DNA of 64,000 bases from an uncultured Lachnospiraceae bacterium (GTDB taxonomy: Bacteria; Bacillota; Clostridia; Lachnospirales; Lachnospiraceae): positions 9,123-73,122 of the forward strand of contig CAJUSJ010000008.1 in NCBI GenBank assembly GCA_910588865.1, written 5' to 3'. Below are positions 32,012 through 41,337 of this stretch, piece by piece. The translations under genes and the position numbers were made by a program. Each line of letters begins with the position of its first letter. Position 1 is the stretch's first letter. The notes beneath the pieces were generated by a model. That model searched no databases and was not told where the DNA came from. It saw nothing but the letters and a program-made list of their open reading frames with translations.

Positions 32012-32707
32012 CTACAACATTCCTTCTTTTTTAAAACTGCAAAAACGGTTATCCCCAATAACAATGTGATCTAAAAGCTGGACCCCCATCAGTTTTCCGG
32101 CCTCGTGGACCCGCCTGGTCAGCAGGCAGTCCTCCCGGCTGGGTGTGGGGTCGCCGCTGGGGTGGTTGTGTACCAGGATCAGGTTGACTGCCTGGTACCG
32201 CAGGGCTTCGATGAAGATCTCCCTGGGGGATGCCAGAGAAGCGTTTACCGTGCCCTTTGAGATCAGCACATCCCGGATAAGGGTCTGCTTTGTGTTCAGG
32301 AGCATGGCATACAAATGTTCCTGGGGCAGATGCCTTACTTCTTCCATATAGTACCCTGCCACAGACTCCGGGCTGTCAAAAACCCGGCTCCTGGCCATGG
32401 CGGAACGCCGGCTGATGCGCTTTGACAGCTCGCCGACGCACAAAAGCTGGATGCCTTTGACCGTTCCGATGCCCTCGATCCCCTTCAGCTCTTCCAGACT
32501 GAACTTACACAGCCCCAGGATCCCATCGTCTGGATAATTCAGCTCCAAAACCTGCTGGGCCAGCTTCAGGGAGCTTAAATTCCTGCTGCCTGTCCGTATG
32601 ACCACTGCCAGAAGCTCCGCGTCGCTGAGCCCTTCCGGCCCCATGCGGACACATTTCTCGTAAGGGCGGTCGTTTAGAGCCATGTCTTTCATCTTAATGT
32701 GTTCCAT
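32012..32707 (-). CDS. radC: RadC-family JAB-domain protein
   Basis: RadC proteins have an N-terminal helix-hairpin-helix region and a C-terminal JAB/MPN metalloprotease-like domain; the cellular role is unsettled. The 231-residue product has LSDAELLAVVIRTGSRN, LKGIEGIGTVKGIQLL (hairpin), and HNHPSGDPTPSREDCLLTRR with the JAB zinc ligands (HxH and D). It ends DNRFCSFKKEGML. Location directly before mreBCD is common in many bacteria. The ATG at 32707 follows caaggag. A possible promoter in the 131-base gap upstream was not resolved. Confidence 0.93.
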   Translation of the reverse strand: MEHIKMKDMALNDRPYEKCVRMGPEGLSDAELLAVVIRTGSRNLSSLKLAQQVLELNYPDDGILGLCKFSLEELKGIEGIGTVKGIQLLCVGELSKRISRRSAMARSRVFDSPESVAGYYMEEVRHLPQEHLYAMLLNTKQTLIRDVLISKGTVNASLASPREIFIEALRYQAVNLILVHNHPSGDPTPSREDCLLTRRVHEAGKLMGVQLLDHIVIGDNRFCSFKKEGML

Positions 32708-32838
32708 ATCAAACTCCTTGCCGCGTGACTCTCCATGACACGAAGCCGTTGATGACTGGTAACATTTTGGTGACATTTTACCACAAGCTGGAAATTCTGT
32801 ATAGACAGTTCATAAAATTTTAATGGTTTTATCCGGCT

Positions 32839-34122
32839 TTAGGCGAGGGAGCACACCCCCGCGTCACACAGCTTCTGTAAGGACATCAAGATCCCCAGCT
32901 TGGCGTGGTGCCAGGTCAGTCCGCCCTGAAAATACACGGCATAGGGAGGCTTTATGGGGGCGTCGGCGCTGAGCTCAATGGAAGACCCCTGGACAAAGGC
33001 TCCGGCGGCCATGATCACCGGAGAGTCATAGCCAGGCATGGCCCAGGGTTCCGGCGTCACGAAGCTGTCCACCGGGGCCGCCGCCTGAATCCCCTGACAA
33101 AAAGCGATGACCCCCTCTGGTGTGCCGAAGGTGATGGACTGGATGATGTCGTGGCGCTCTTCCCTGCTGTCAGGCACCACGGAAAATCCCAGCTTCTCAT
33201 AGAGATTGGCGGCAAAAATCGCTCCCTTTAAGGCCCCCGCCACCACTGAGGGGGACAAAAAAAGGCCCTGGTAGAGGGACTGGTTCAGCCCTAAGCTGGC
33301 ACCCACCTCTCTTCCTAAACCGGGGGCGCTCAAGCGGAAGGAGGCCCGGTCAACGCAGTCCTTTCTGCCCGCGATATAGCCGCCGATGGGGGCTAAACCG
33401 CCTCCCGGATTCTTGATCAGCGACCCTACCACCATGTCAGCCCCAACCTCCACCGGCTCCATGGTTTCCACAAATTCTCCGTAGCAGTTGTCCACCATGC
33501 AGATCAGATCCGGCTTGATCTTTTTCGCGAACCCAATCAGCTCCCCAATCTGCTCCACGGAAAATGTGGGCCTGGTGGCATAGCCCTTGGACCGCTGGAT
33601 GGTCATCAGCTTTGTCTTTTCGCTGATAGCTTTCCTGATCCCCTCAAAATCAAATGTCCCGTCAGGAAGAAGGTCCACCTGCCGGTAGGTGACCCCGTAT
33701 TCTTTCAGGGAACCCGGTGATTCCCGGATCCCGATGACCTCCTCCAATGTATCGTAGGGCTTCCCGTTGGGGGACAGAAGCTCATCCCCTGGCCGCAGGT
33801 TGCCGGACAGCGCCACATGGAGGGCATGGGTTCCGCTGATCAGCTGAGGACGGGCCAGGGCGCTCTCTGCCCGGAACACGCTGGCGTACACCGCCTCCAG
33901 GGTATCTCTCCCCAGGTCATTGTAGCCGTAGCCGGTTGTGGCCGCGAAATGGATGTCGCTGACTTTGTTGTCCTGCATGGCTTTAATGACTTTCAGCTGA
34001 TTGTATTCCGCCCTGCTGTCAATGAGCTCAAAACGGTGTTTTAACGAATCTTCTGTATCTTTCGCGAACTCCAGCACCTGTGGACTGATTCCCAGGGACT
34101 GGTACATGGTCTCTAATTCCAT
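32839..34122 (-). CDS. ynbB: PLP-dependent methionine gamma-lyase-like (YnbB, 'aluminium resistance') protein
   Basis: This is a fold-type I PLP enzyme of the family annotated as aluminium resistance or methionine gamma-lyase-like; physiological substrate unknown. The 427-residue product shows GTHALHVALSGNLRPGDELL, the aspartate region VDNCYGEFVETMEP, and the PLP lysine in GSLIKNPGGGLAPIGGYIAG near residue 235. The end is unremarkable. The start overlaps the miaA stop by 10 bases, so translation is coupled; miaA-ynbB neighbourhood is conserved in Firmicutes. Confidence 0.87.
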   Translation of the reverse strand: MELETMYQSLGISPQVLEFAKDTEDSLKHRFELIDSRAEYNQLKVIKAMQDNKVSDIHFAATTGYGYNDLGRDTLEAVYASVFRAESALARPQLISGTHALHVALSGNLRPGDELLSPNGKPYDTLEEVIGIRESPGSLKEYGVTYRQVDLLPDGTFDFEGIRKAISEKTKLMTIQRSKGYATRPTFSVEQIGELIGFAKKIKPDLICMVDNCYGEFVETMEPVEVGADMVVGSLIKNPGGGLAPIGGYIAGRKDCVDRASFRLSAPGLGREVGASLGLNQSLYQGLFLSPSVVAGALKGAIFAANLYEKLGFSVVPDSREERHDIIQSITFGTPEGVIAFCQGIQAAAPVDSFVTPEPWAMPGYDSPVIMAAGAFVQGSSIELSADAPIKPPYAVYFQGGLTWHHAKLGILMSLQKLCDAGVCSLA

Positions 34123-35054
34123 AATTCTCTGGTCTCCTGTAAAATATGATCTAAAACTTCTGTCAGGTTATCATGAAAATCCGGCAGATTCAGCCACCGG
34201 ACATCTTTTTCTCTCTTAAACCAGGTAAGCTGCCTCTTGGCAAAATGTCTGGTGTCCCGCTTAATGGTATAGACAGCTTCCTCCAGGGTACACCGTCCTT
34301 CCAGGTGATCAAGGAGCTCCTTGTAGCCCAGCCCCTGCATGGACACCATGTCTCTGGCGCAGCCCATGGCGGCAAGCTTTTTCACTTCCTCCAAAAGCCC
34401 CTGTTCCATCATCTGCTCCACTCTCCGCTCAACGCGATCATAGAGAATGCTTCTGCGGGTGTTGAGCACATAGTAAAACAGCTGGTAGGGTGAGCTTTTC
34501 TTTCTCTCCGCCTCATTGTGTTCGGAGATCCTCGTTCCCGTCTGCCGGTAAAATTCAATGGCCCGGATGACCCGTTTTATATTGTTGGCGTGGATCTGAT
34601 CCGCTGCCGCCGGATCCACCTCCTCAAGCATCTTGTGAAGATATTCTCCGCCCTTCTCCCCGGCAATCCGCTCCAGCTCAAGGCGCAGGGTCCGGTCCTG
34701 ATCATTTTCCGTAAAATCAATGTCATAGGCCAGAGCCTGGATATAAAAGCCTGTCCCTCCCACCACCACAGGGATATGGCCCCTGTTTAGGATCCCCTCC
34801 ACGGCCTCCTTGGCCATTTTCTGAAAGATCACCACATTGAACTCCTCTGTAGGGTCCAGCACATCAATAAGGTGGTGGGGAACCCCTCCCATCTCGCTTT
34901 TTGTCACTTTCGCGGAGCCAATATCCATGTGGCGGTATACCTGGATGGAGTCGGCGCTGACGATCTCACCGCCCATGGCCTTTGCTAAGTCGATGGAAAG
35001 TTTTGTCTTTCCCACTGCCGTGGGACCGGTCAGAATAATAAGGGGCCTGTCCAT
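34113..35054 (-). CDS. miaA: tRNA dimethylallyltransferase
   Basis: MiaA transfers dimethylallyl to A37 of tRNAs reading codons starting with U. The 313-residue product has the P-loop LTGPTAVGKTKLSIDLA, the substrate aspartate in SADSIQVYRHMDIGSAK, GVPHHLIDVLDP, VVGGTGFYIQAL and the C-terminal TRHFAKRQLTWFKRE. Length is normal. It works before MiaB, encoded about 4 kb upstream in the same strand run, and follows mutL after 14 bases, the conserved mutS-mutL-miaA order. Confidence 0.97.
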   Translation of the reverse strand: MDRPLIILTGPTAVGKTKLSIDLAKAMGGEIVSADSIQVYRHMDIGSAKVTKSEMGGVPHHLIDVLDPTEEFNVVIFQKMAKEAVEGILNRGHIPVVVGGTGFYIQALAYDIDFTENDQDRTLRLELERIAGEKGGEYLHKMLEEVDPAAADQIHANNIKRVIRAIEFYRQTGTRISEHNEAERKKSSPYQLFYYVLNTRRSILYDRVERRVEQMMEQGLLEEVKKLAAMGCARDMVSMQGLGYKELLDHLEGRCTLEEAVYTIKRDTRHFAKRQLTWFKREKDVRWLNLPDFHDNLTEVLDHILQETRELWN

Positions 35055-35068
35055 GAAAGTCTCCTCTC

Positions 35069-37021
35069 TTATACAATACGTTTGAATTTTTTTTCCAGGT
35101 CGTATTTGCTCATGGAGATAATGGTGGGTCTGCCGTGGGGGCAGGCGTAGGGGTTTTCCAGTTCCAGAAGCTGGTCAATGAGATGATCTGCCTCCATGGG
35201 AGACAGGCGGCTGTTGCCTTTCACCGCCGCCTTGCAGGACATGCCGGCCACTCTCTCATAGATCATGTCCGGACTTCCCTTGAAGATGTCGTCGGACAGA
35301 TTGTCCAGGATCTCCATGAGCAGTTCTTTCTTCGCGATGGAAAACAGGTTGTCGGGAACCGCCCGGACCGCGTATTCCCTGCCTCCAAAGTGCTGGATCT
35401 CAAAGCCGATGCTGGTGAAATAGGTCATGTATTTTTCCAAAAGCACCTGTTCCTCGCTGCCCATGGTCAGGATAATGGGGGGATTTACTGCCTGAGAAGT
35501 ATACTCCCGGCTCTTTAGAGAAGCCATGGTCTTCTCATAGAGGATCTTCTCGTGGGCAGCATGCTGGTCAATGATATACAGCTGGTCCTTAAATTCCACC
35601 AGCCAGTAGGTGTCAAACAACTGGCCTATAAGCTTGTGGCGGAACCGGTTTTTCGGCTCCAGCAGCTTCTCCTCAAACAGGTCAAGCTGCTTTGGCTCCC
35701 GTTCCTCTGGGCCAGGGGGCCCCTCTGAGGCTCCCCCCTGCCGTCTTGGACCCACAGGGAGGGGGACCGTCTCGTTCCCGCTCTCTTCCCTTAAGCTCCC
35801 ATCCTGTCCGTATTCGGTCTGTCTCTCGGCGATGACCTGATAGACCGGATTGGTCCCGGGAGACCCGCCGGTCCGCTCTCCTGCCCCGCCGGAAAATCCT
35901 TCCGCTTTAACCTGGCCCTCCTTCTCATAGAGGCTTCGCCTCCTCACCTCAAACGGTTCCGGGCGGGGCGTCTTTGCCTCCTGGTGCCCTTTCTCCTTCT
36001 CAGGCCGGTTCAAGCTTACCTGGGGGATCAGCTCGTTACTGGCCAGAGCGTCTTTCAGCGCCTCATAAAGGATCCCGTAAATCCGCTCCCCCTCCCTGAA
36101 CCGCAGCTCCATCTTGGTGGGATGCACATTCACATCCAGGTACTCCGGCTCTATGGCCAGGTGGAGAAGCACAAAGGGGTATTTATGCTGCATCATAAAG
36201 GGCCTGTAAGCTTCCTCAATGGACTTTGCCACCAGATTGCTTCGGATATAGCGGCCATTGATGTAATAGTTCTCAAAATTCCGGTTGCTCCTGGCAATTA
36301 CCGGTTTGCCCGCGAACCCTGTGATCCTCAGGATCTCACCCTTATATTCCACAGGCAGCAGGTTGGCGGCGATCTCTCGCCCGAACACGGTGTAGATAAT
36401 GTCCTTTAAATTGTGATTTCCTGATGTGTGGAGCTTGTTCTGGTTGTTCTGTATGAACCGAATGGAGATATCCGGATGGGACATGGCGATCTTCTCCACC
36501 AGAGCCGCCACATGGGAGCCTTCTGTCTGGCTGGTCTTTAAAAACTTCTGTCTGGCAGGAGTATTATAAAACAGGTCCCGCACCAGAAACGTGGTTCCGT
36601 CAGGAGCACCCACCTCTTCCATGGACCGCTCCTTTCCCCCGTGGATCTGGTAGCGGCTGCCGGAAAGCTGTTCCGGGGTCTTGGTGATCAGCTCCACCTT
36701 GGACACAGCGGCAATACTGGAGAGAGCCTCCCCCCGAAATCCTAAAGAAGCCACGGTAAATAAATCTTCCACTGATTTTATCTTGCTGGTGGAATGACGC
36801 AAAAACGCTACCGGAACCTCCTCCTTCGGGATGCCGCACCCATTGTCCGTCACCCGGATAAAGGAGATCCCTCCGTCCCGGATCTCCACGGTGATGGCTG
36901 TGGCCCTGGCGTCGATGGCATTTTCCAGAAGCTCCTTCACCACAGAGGCAGGGCGCTCGATCACCTCTCCTGCCGCGATCTTGTCAATGGTATTTTGATC
37001 CAGTACTGTAATCTGTGCCAC
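35069..37021 (-). CDS. mutL: DNA mismatch repair protein MutL
   Basis: MutL links mismatch recognition to strand removal. The 650-residue product has the GHKL ATPase N-terminus (IAAGEVIERPASVVKELLENAIDA, DNGCGI, RHSTSKI, GFRGEALSSIA), a variable Pro/Glu/Arg linker (about residues 340-460) and a C-terminal dimerisation domain with DQHAAHEKILYEK, an endonuclease-type motif, and CPHGRPT at the end. The endonuclease motif fits the MutH-independent mechanism of most bacteria. It starts 18 bases after mutS. Confidence 0.97.
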   Translation of the reverse strand: MAQITVLDQNTIDKIAAGEVIERPASVVKELLENAIDARATAITVEIRDGGISFIRVTDNGCGIPKEEVPVAFLRHSTSKIKSVEDLFTVASLGFRGEALSSIAAVSKVELITKTPEQLSGSRYQIHGGKERSMEEVGAPDGTTFLVRDLFYNTPARQKFLKTSQTEGSHVAALVEKIAMSHPDISIRFIQNNQNKLHTSGNHNLKDIIYTVFGREIAANLLPVEYKGEILRITGFAGKPVIARSNRNFENYYINGRYIRSNLVAKSIEEAYRPFMMQHKYPFVLLHLAIEPEYLDVNVHPTKMELRFREGERIYGILYEALKDALASNELIPQVSLNRPEKEKGHQEAKTPRPEPFEVRRRSLYEKEGQVKAEGFSGGAGERTGGSPGTNPVYQVIAERQTEYGQDGSLREESGNETVPLPVGPRRQGGASEGPPGPEEREPKQLDLFEEKLLEPKNRFRHKLIGQLFDTYWLVEFKDQLYIIDQHAAHEKILYEKTMASLKSREYTSQAVNPPIILTMGSEEQVLLEKYMTYFTSIGFEIQHFGGREYAVRAVPDNLFSIAKKELLMEILDNLSDDIFKGSPDMIYERVAGMSCKAAVKGNSRLSPMEADHLIDQLLELENPYACPHGRPTIISMSKYDLEKKFKRIV

Positions 37022-37039
37022 AGCCGTTTCTCCTTCCTG

Positions 37040-39691
37040 TTACCACCGGTTTTTTAACTTCCCCTGTATCCGGCTCAAAATATTCAAAGCCTCCATGGGG
37101 GTGATCTCATTGATTTGGATGCTCTCGATCTCCTTCATGATATCTTCGCTTTTTACAGTGTCAAACAGGGTCATCTGGTTTAGATCCACCTCGTCAGGCC
37201 TGGTGACCGCTTTTCTGGGAGACGGGGAGGCATTCTGCTGGGCGATCTCCCTGGCCCTTGTGGTGATGTCGGCACTGCTCAACTCCTCCACCAGCTCCTT
37301 GGCCCGCCTGATCACCGGCTCCGGCACCCCGGCCAGCTTGGCTACCTGGATGCCGTAGCTTTTGTCCGCCCCGCCTTTAACGATCTTTCTCAAAAATACA
37401 ATGTCATCCCCCTGCTCCTTCACGGCGATGCAGTAATTGTTGACCCCGCCCATGGTGCCCTCCAGCTCGGTCAGTTCATGGTAATGGGTCGCGAACAAGG
37501 TTTTAGCCCCCAGAACCTTGGGGTTGCTGATATGCTCCACCACGGCCCAGGCAATGGACAAACCGTCAAAGGTGCTGGTGCCTCTCCCGATCTCATCCAG
37601 GATAATCAGGCTGCTTCTGGTGGCGCTGCGCAGAATGTTGGCCACCTCCGTCATCTCCACCATAAAGGTGCTCTGTCCGGAGGCCAGGTCATCGGAAGCT
37701 CCCACCCTTGTGAAGATCCTGTCGCAGATCCCGATGTCCGCCTCATCCGCTGGCACAAAGCAGCCGATCTGCGCCATAAGCACAATGAGGGCGGTCTGTC
37801 TCATGTAGGTGGACTTTCCCGCCATATTGGGGCCAGTGATAATCGAAATCCTGTTTTTGGAGTTGTCCAGCACCGTGTCGTTGGACACAAAGAGATGATC
37901 CTTCTGCATCAGCTCCACCACCGGATGGCGGCCGTTTTTTATATGGATGGTGCCTTTTTCGTTGATCTTGGGCTTTACATAATTGTTTCTGGTGGCCACC
38001 AGGGAGAAGGAGCAGAACACATCCACCCCTGCCAGGGCCTTGGCTGTCTTCTGAATCCTGGACACCTGGGCTCCGATCTCATCCCTCACCTGGCAGAACA
38101 AGTCGTATTCCAGGGAAAACAGCTTGTCCTCCGCCCCCAGGATAATGTCCTCCAGCTCCTTTAATTTGTCCGTGGTGTACCTCTCCGCGTTGGCCAGGGT
38201 TTGTTTGCGGATAAAATAGTCCGGCACCATATTTTTAAAAGAATTGGTCACCTCAAAATAATAGCCGAACACCTTGTTGAATTTGATCTTTAAATTCTTG
38301 ATGCCGGTCTTATCCCTCTCCTCAGCCTCCAGCTCCCCCAGCCAGGTCTTTCCCTCTGTCTTCCCGTGGCGGAGCCGGTCCGCCTCCTCATGGTATCCCT
38401 CCTTGATCATGCCGCCCTCTTTCACCACAATAGGAGGGTCATCCACAATGGCGGACTCAATCAGGGTATATAAATCCTCCAGAGGATCCAGATCCTCCCA
38501 GATATGTCTCAGCAAGGCGGAATTCATCTCCCCCAAAAGACCTTTGATGTGGGGCAGCATCTCCAGGGAGTTTCTAAATGAGATCAGATCCCTGGGATTG
38601 GCGGACTTATAGCTGATCCGCCCCATGAGACGCTCTAAGTCATAGACCGAATTTAAGTACTCCCGGATCTCCTCCCTGGTGATGTAACTCATATTCAGCT
38701 CTTCAATGGCCTGCTGCCGCTCCAGGATAGAGGCCTTTTGCACCAATGGCTGCTCTATGAGGCTTCTCATAAGCCTGGCGCCCATGGCGGTCTTTGTCTT
38801 ATCCAGCACCCACAAAAGGGATCCCCGCCGCTGCTTCTCCCTCAGGGTCTCTAAAAGCTCCAGATTCCGTCTGGTGGAGGTGTCGATGATCATAAACTCC
38901 CCTGTAGTGTAGGGAATGATGGCGGCAATGTGATCCAAAGTATTTTTCTGGGTCTCATACAGATATTCCATCACAGCCCCGGAGGCGATGATCCCCGCGT
39001 CATAATCCCCCAGACCAAGGCCGTCCAAGGTTCCCACATGAAAATGTTCCTTCAGCACCCGCCTGCAGGAGTCGTCGGAAAAATAGTGGTTGTCCAGGGA
39101 GGATATGGCCACATGATACCGGTCCTTTAAGTCCTCTAGGTCAATGCCGCACATGTAAAAGGCCTCATTGCAGATGATCTCCGAGGGGCAGAACCTGTGG
39201 ATCTCGTCTAAAAGATTTCTCTCCCCCTCCACCTCCGTGACCAGGTAATCGCCAGTGGTGATATCGCACACGGATACGCCGAAGGTATCCCCCACATACA
39301 CGATCCCCATAAGGTAATTGTTCTTTTTCTCATCAAGGGCCTGGCTGCTGGTAATGGTTCCCGGGGTTACCACACGGATAACCTCTCTTTTTACCAGTCC
39401 CTTTGCCAGCTTTGGGTCCTCCATCTGCTCGGCGATGGCAACCTTGTAACCTTTCTGCACCAGCTTATACAAGTAGGAATCCACGGCGTGGTATGGGATC
39501 CCGCACATGGGGGCCCTCTCCGCGAGACCGCACTCTTTTCCCGTCAGGGTGATCTCCAGTTCCCTGGAGGTAGTCACCGCGTCCTCAAAAAACATCTCGT
39601 AAAAATCCCCAAGCCGGTAAAAAAGCAGGCAGTCCGGGTATTGTTTCTTGGTCTCCATATAATGGACCATCATGGGTGATAATCCGGCCAC
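37040..39691 (-). CDS. mutS: DNA mismatch repair protein MutS
   Basis: MutS recognises mismatches and uses ATP to signal MutL. The 883-residue product has the mismatch-binding N-terminus with RLGDFYEMFFEDA (the Phe-x-Glu wedge), the core and lever regions, and the ABC-type ATPase with Walker A ITGPNMAGKSTYMRQ near residue 620, the signature segment GASDDLASGQSTFMVEM and Walker B LIILDEIGRGTSTFDG. Start is GTG with gagagg 8 bases ahead; an ATG six codons later is possible. A terminator and miaB lie upstream. Confidence 0.97.
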   Translation of the reverse strand: MAGLSPMMVHYMETKKQYPDCLLFYRLGDFYEMFFEDAVTTSRELEITLTGKECGLAERAPMCGIPYHAVDSYLYKLVQKGYKVAIAEQMEDPKLAKGLVKREVIRVVTPGTITSSQALDEKKNNYLMGIVYVGDTFGVSVCDITTGDYLVTEVEGERNLLDEIHRFCPSEIICNEAFYMCGIDLEDLKDRYHVAISSLDNHYFSDDSCRRVLKEHFHVGTLDGLGLGDYDAGIIASGAVMEYLYETQKNTLDHIAAIIPYTTGEFMIIDTSTRRNLELLETLREKQRRGSLLWVLDKTKTAMGARLMRSLIEQPLVQKASILERQQAIEELNMSYITREEIREYLNSVYDLERLMGRISYKSANPRDLISFRNSLEMLPHIKGLLGEMNSALLRHIWEDLDPLEDLYTLIESAIVDDPPIVVKEGGMIKEGYHEEADRLRHGKTEGKTWLGELEAEERDKTGIKNLKIKFNKVFGYYFEVTNSFKNMVPDYFIRKQTLANAERYTTDKLKELEDIILGAEDKLFSLEYDLFCQVRDEIGAQVSRIQKTAKALAGVDVFCSFSLVATRNNYVKPKINEKGTIHIKNGRHPVVELMQKDHLFVSNDTVLDNSKNRISIITGPNMAGKSTYMRQTALIVLMAQIGCFVPADEADIGICDRIFTRVGASDDLASGQSTFMVEMTEVANILRSATRSSLIILDEIGRGTSTFDGLSIAWAVVEHISNPKVLGAKTLFATHYHELTELEGTMGGVNNYCIAVKEQGDDIVFLRKIVKGGADKSYGIQVAKLAGVPEPVIRRAKELVEELSSADITTRAREIAQQNASPSPRKAVTRPDEVDLNQMTLFDTVKSEDIMKEIESIQINEITPMEALNILSRIQGKLKNRW

Positions 39692-39729
39692 GTTGTTAAC
39701 CTCTCTTCTTTGAAGTAAATTTGCTGTTT

Positions 39730-39770
39730 AAAAAACGGTGAAAACTCCCGAAATATTCTTCCGGGAGTGT
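39730..39770 (-). terminator. Terminator after miaB
   Basis: On the minus strand actcccg and cgggagt form a 7-base stem with an 11-base AT-rich loop, followed by tttcaccgtttttt. The stem is short and the T tract interrupted, so it may be only partly effective before mutS. Confidence 0.6.
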
Positions 39771-39799
39771 CTTTTGTAATGTGTGGACCTGACGCAGGA

Positions 39800-41251
39800 T
39801 CACTTTCCCGCGGCAGTTCCCATATAGTAAAACCCTTTGGATTCCTTCAGATACACGGGAACTATGGTTCCCACAAGGGAAGCGTCACCTGGGAAATGTA
39901 CCACGATATTGTTGTCCAGACGGCCTGTGACATAGCCATCCAGATGATCGTCCAGGCTCTCCACCAGCACCTTCTGGGTGGTGTGAAGGTCTCTGGCGCA
40001 CACCCTGGCCGCGATCTCCTGCACGCGGGCAAGAAGCCGGTCAAACCTGTCCTTGACCACCTCATCTCTTACCTGATCCTCCATGGAGGCCGCGGGAGTC
40101 CCTGTCCGTCTGGAATAGATGAAAGTAAACGCGCTGTCAAAGCCCACCTTCTCCACCACATCCATGGTCTCCAGGAAATCTTCCTCCGTCTCCCCCGGAA
40201 ATCCCACGATGATATCCGTAGTCAGGGAAATGTCCGGCACCGCGGCCCGGATCCTGTCCACTAAATCCAAATACTGTTCCTTTGTATACCGGCGGTTCAT
40301 GGCCTTTAAGATCCGGGTGCTTCCCGACTGTATCGGCAGATGGAGATGACGGCAGATCTTCTTTGATTCCCCCATAACCTGGATCAGCTCCTGGGAGAGA
40401 TCTTTGGGATGGGAGGTCATAAACCGGATTCTCTCAATGCCTTCGACCTCCTCCACCTGTCTCAGCAGCCGGGCAAAGGTAATGGGAGTCTCTAAGTTTT
40501 TCCCGTAAGAGTTCACATTCTGTCCCAAAAGCATGACTTCTGTCACACCGTCGGCCGCCAGCTTCTCAACCTCGGCGATAATGTCCTCCGGCTTTCTGCT
40601 TCTCTCCCTCCCCCGGACATAGGGGACAATGCAGTAGCTGCAGAAATTGTCGCAGCCGAACATGATATTGACTCCGGACTTAAAGGAGAACTTCCTCTCT
40701 GCCGGAAGCTCTTCCACGATCTGTCTCGTGTCCTTCCATATGTCAACCACCATCTTCTTTTTTTCCAGCCTGCCAAAAAGCAGCTCCGCCAGCTTGAAGA
40801 TATTGTGGGTCCCGAATATGATGTCCACAAACCCATAACTCTTCTTGATCTTATCCACCACGTCCGGCTCCTGCATCATACAGCCGCACAGGGCGATAAG
40901 CATGTTAGGGTTTTTCCTCTTCAGGGTGTTTAAAAATCCCAGACGTCCGTAGACCCTCTGATTGGCATTTTCCCGCACCGTGCAGGTGTTGTAGAGAACA
41001 AAGTCCGCCTTCTCGTCATCAGCCTCCACAAACCCGATCCGCTCCAAAATGCCCTGGAGCTTTTCGGAATCCTTGGCATTCATCTGACAGCCGAAGGTCT
41101 GGGTAAACGCTGTTGGGCGGCGTCCGTTTTTTCGTTCAAATTCTCTAACCCATTCCCGGCATCTTGCCATAAAGTAATACTGCCTGAACGGTTCTTCTGT
41201 CGGAGACTCCAAGTTTATGTCTATTTTATCTAAATCAATTTCATTATGCAT
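39800..41251 (-). CDS. miaB: tRNA-2-methylthio-N6-dimethylallyladenosine synthase
   Basis: MiaB is a radical SAM methylthiotransferase acting on i6A37. The 483-residue product has the N-terminal methylthiotransferase domain (TFGCQMNAKDSEKLQGIL, NTCTVRENANQRVYG, ALCGCMMQEP with three cluster cysteines), the radical SAM CxxxCxxC in GCDNFCSYCIVPYVRGRERSR, and a C-terminal TRAM domain (about residues 420-480). The ATG at 41251 gives MHNEID; a longer frame starts at 41290. The substrate is produced by MiaA, encoded in the same region. Confidence 0.96.
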   Translation of the reverse strand: MHNEIDLDKIDINLESPTEEPFRQYYFMARCREWVREFERKNGRRPTAFTQTFGCQMNAKDSEKLQGILERIGFVEADDEKADFVLYNTCTVRENANQRVYGRLGFLNTLKRKNPNMLIALCGCMMQEPDVVDKIKKSYGFVDIIFGTHNIFKLAELLFGRLEKKKMVVDIWKDTRQIVEELPAERKFSFKSGVNIMFGCDNFCSYCIVPYVRGRERSRKPEDIIAEVEKLAADGVTEVMLLGQNVNSYGKNLETPITFARLLRQVEEVEGIERIRFMTSHPKDLSQELIQVMGESKKICRHLHLPIQSGSTRILKAMNRRYTKEQYLDLVDRIRAAVPDISLTTDIIVGFPGETEEDFLETMDVVEKVGFDSAFTFIYSRRTGTPAASMEDQVRDEVVKDRFDRLLARVQEIAARVCARDLHTTQKVLVESLDDHLDGYVTGRLDNNIVVHFPGDASLVGTIVPVYLKESKGFYYMGTAAGK

Positions 41252-41337
41252 TTTCCTTGGCTTTCTTCCCTTTCTATCATTAATACACAAAAAGAAGCGG
41301 GTTTTTTTTCGTACGGCTCAAACTCTGTAACATTTTC

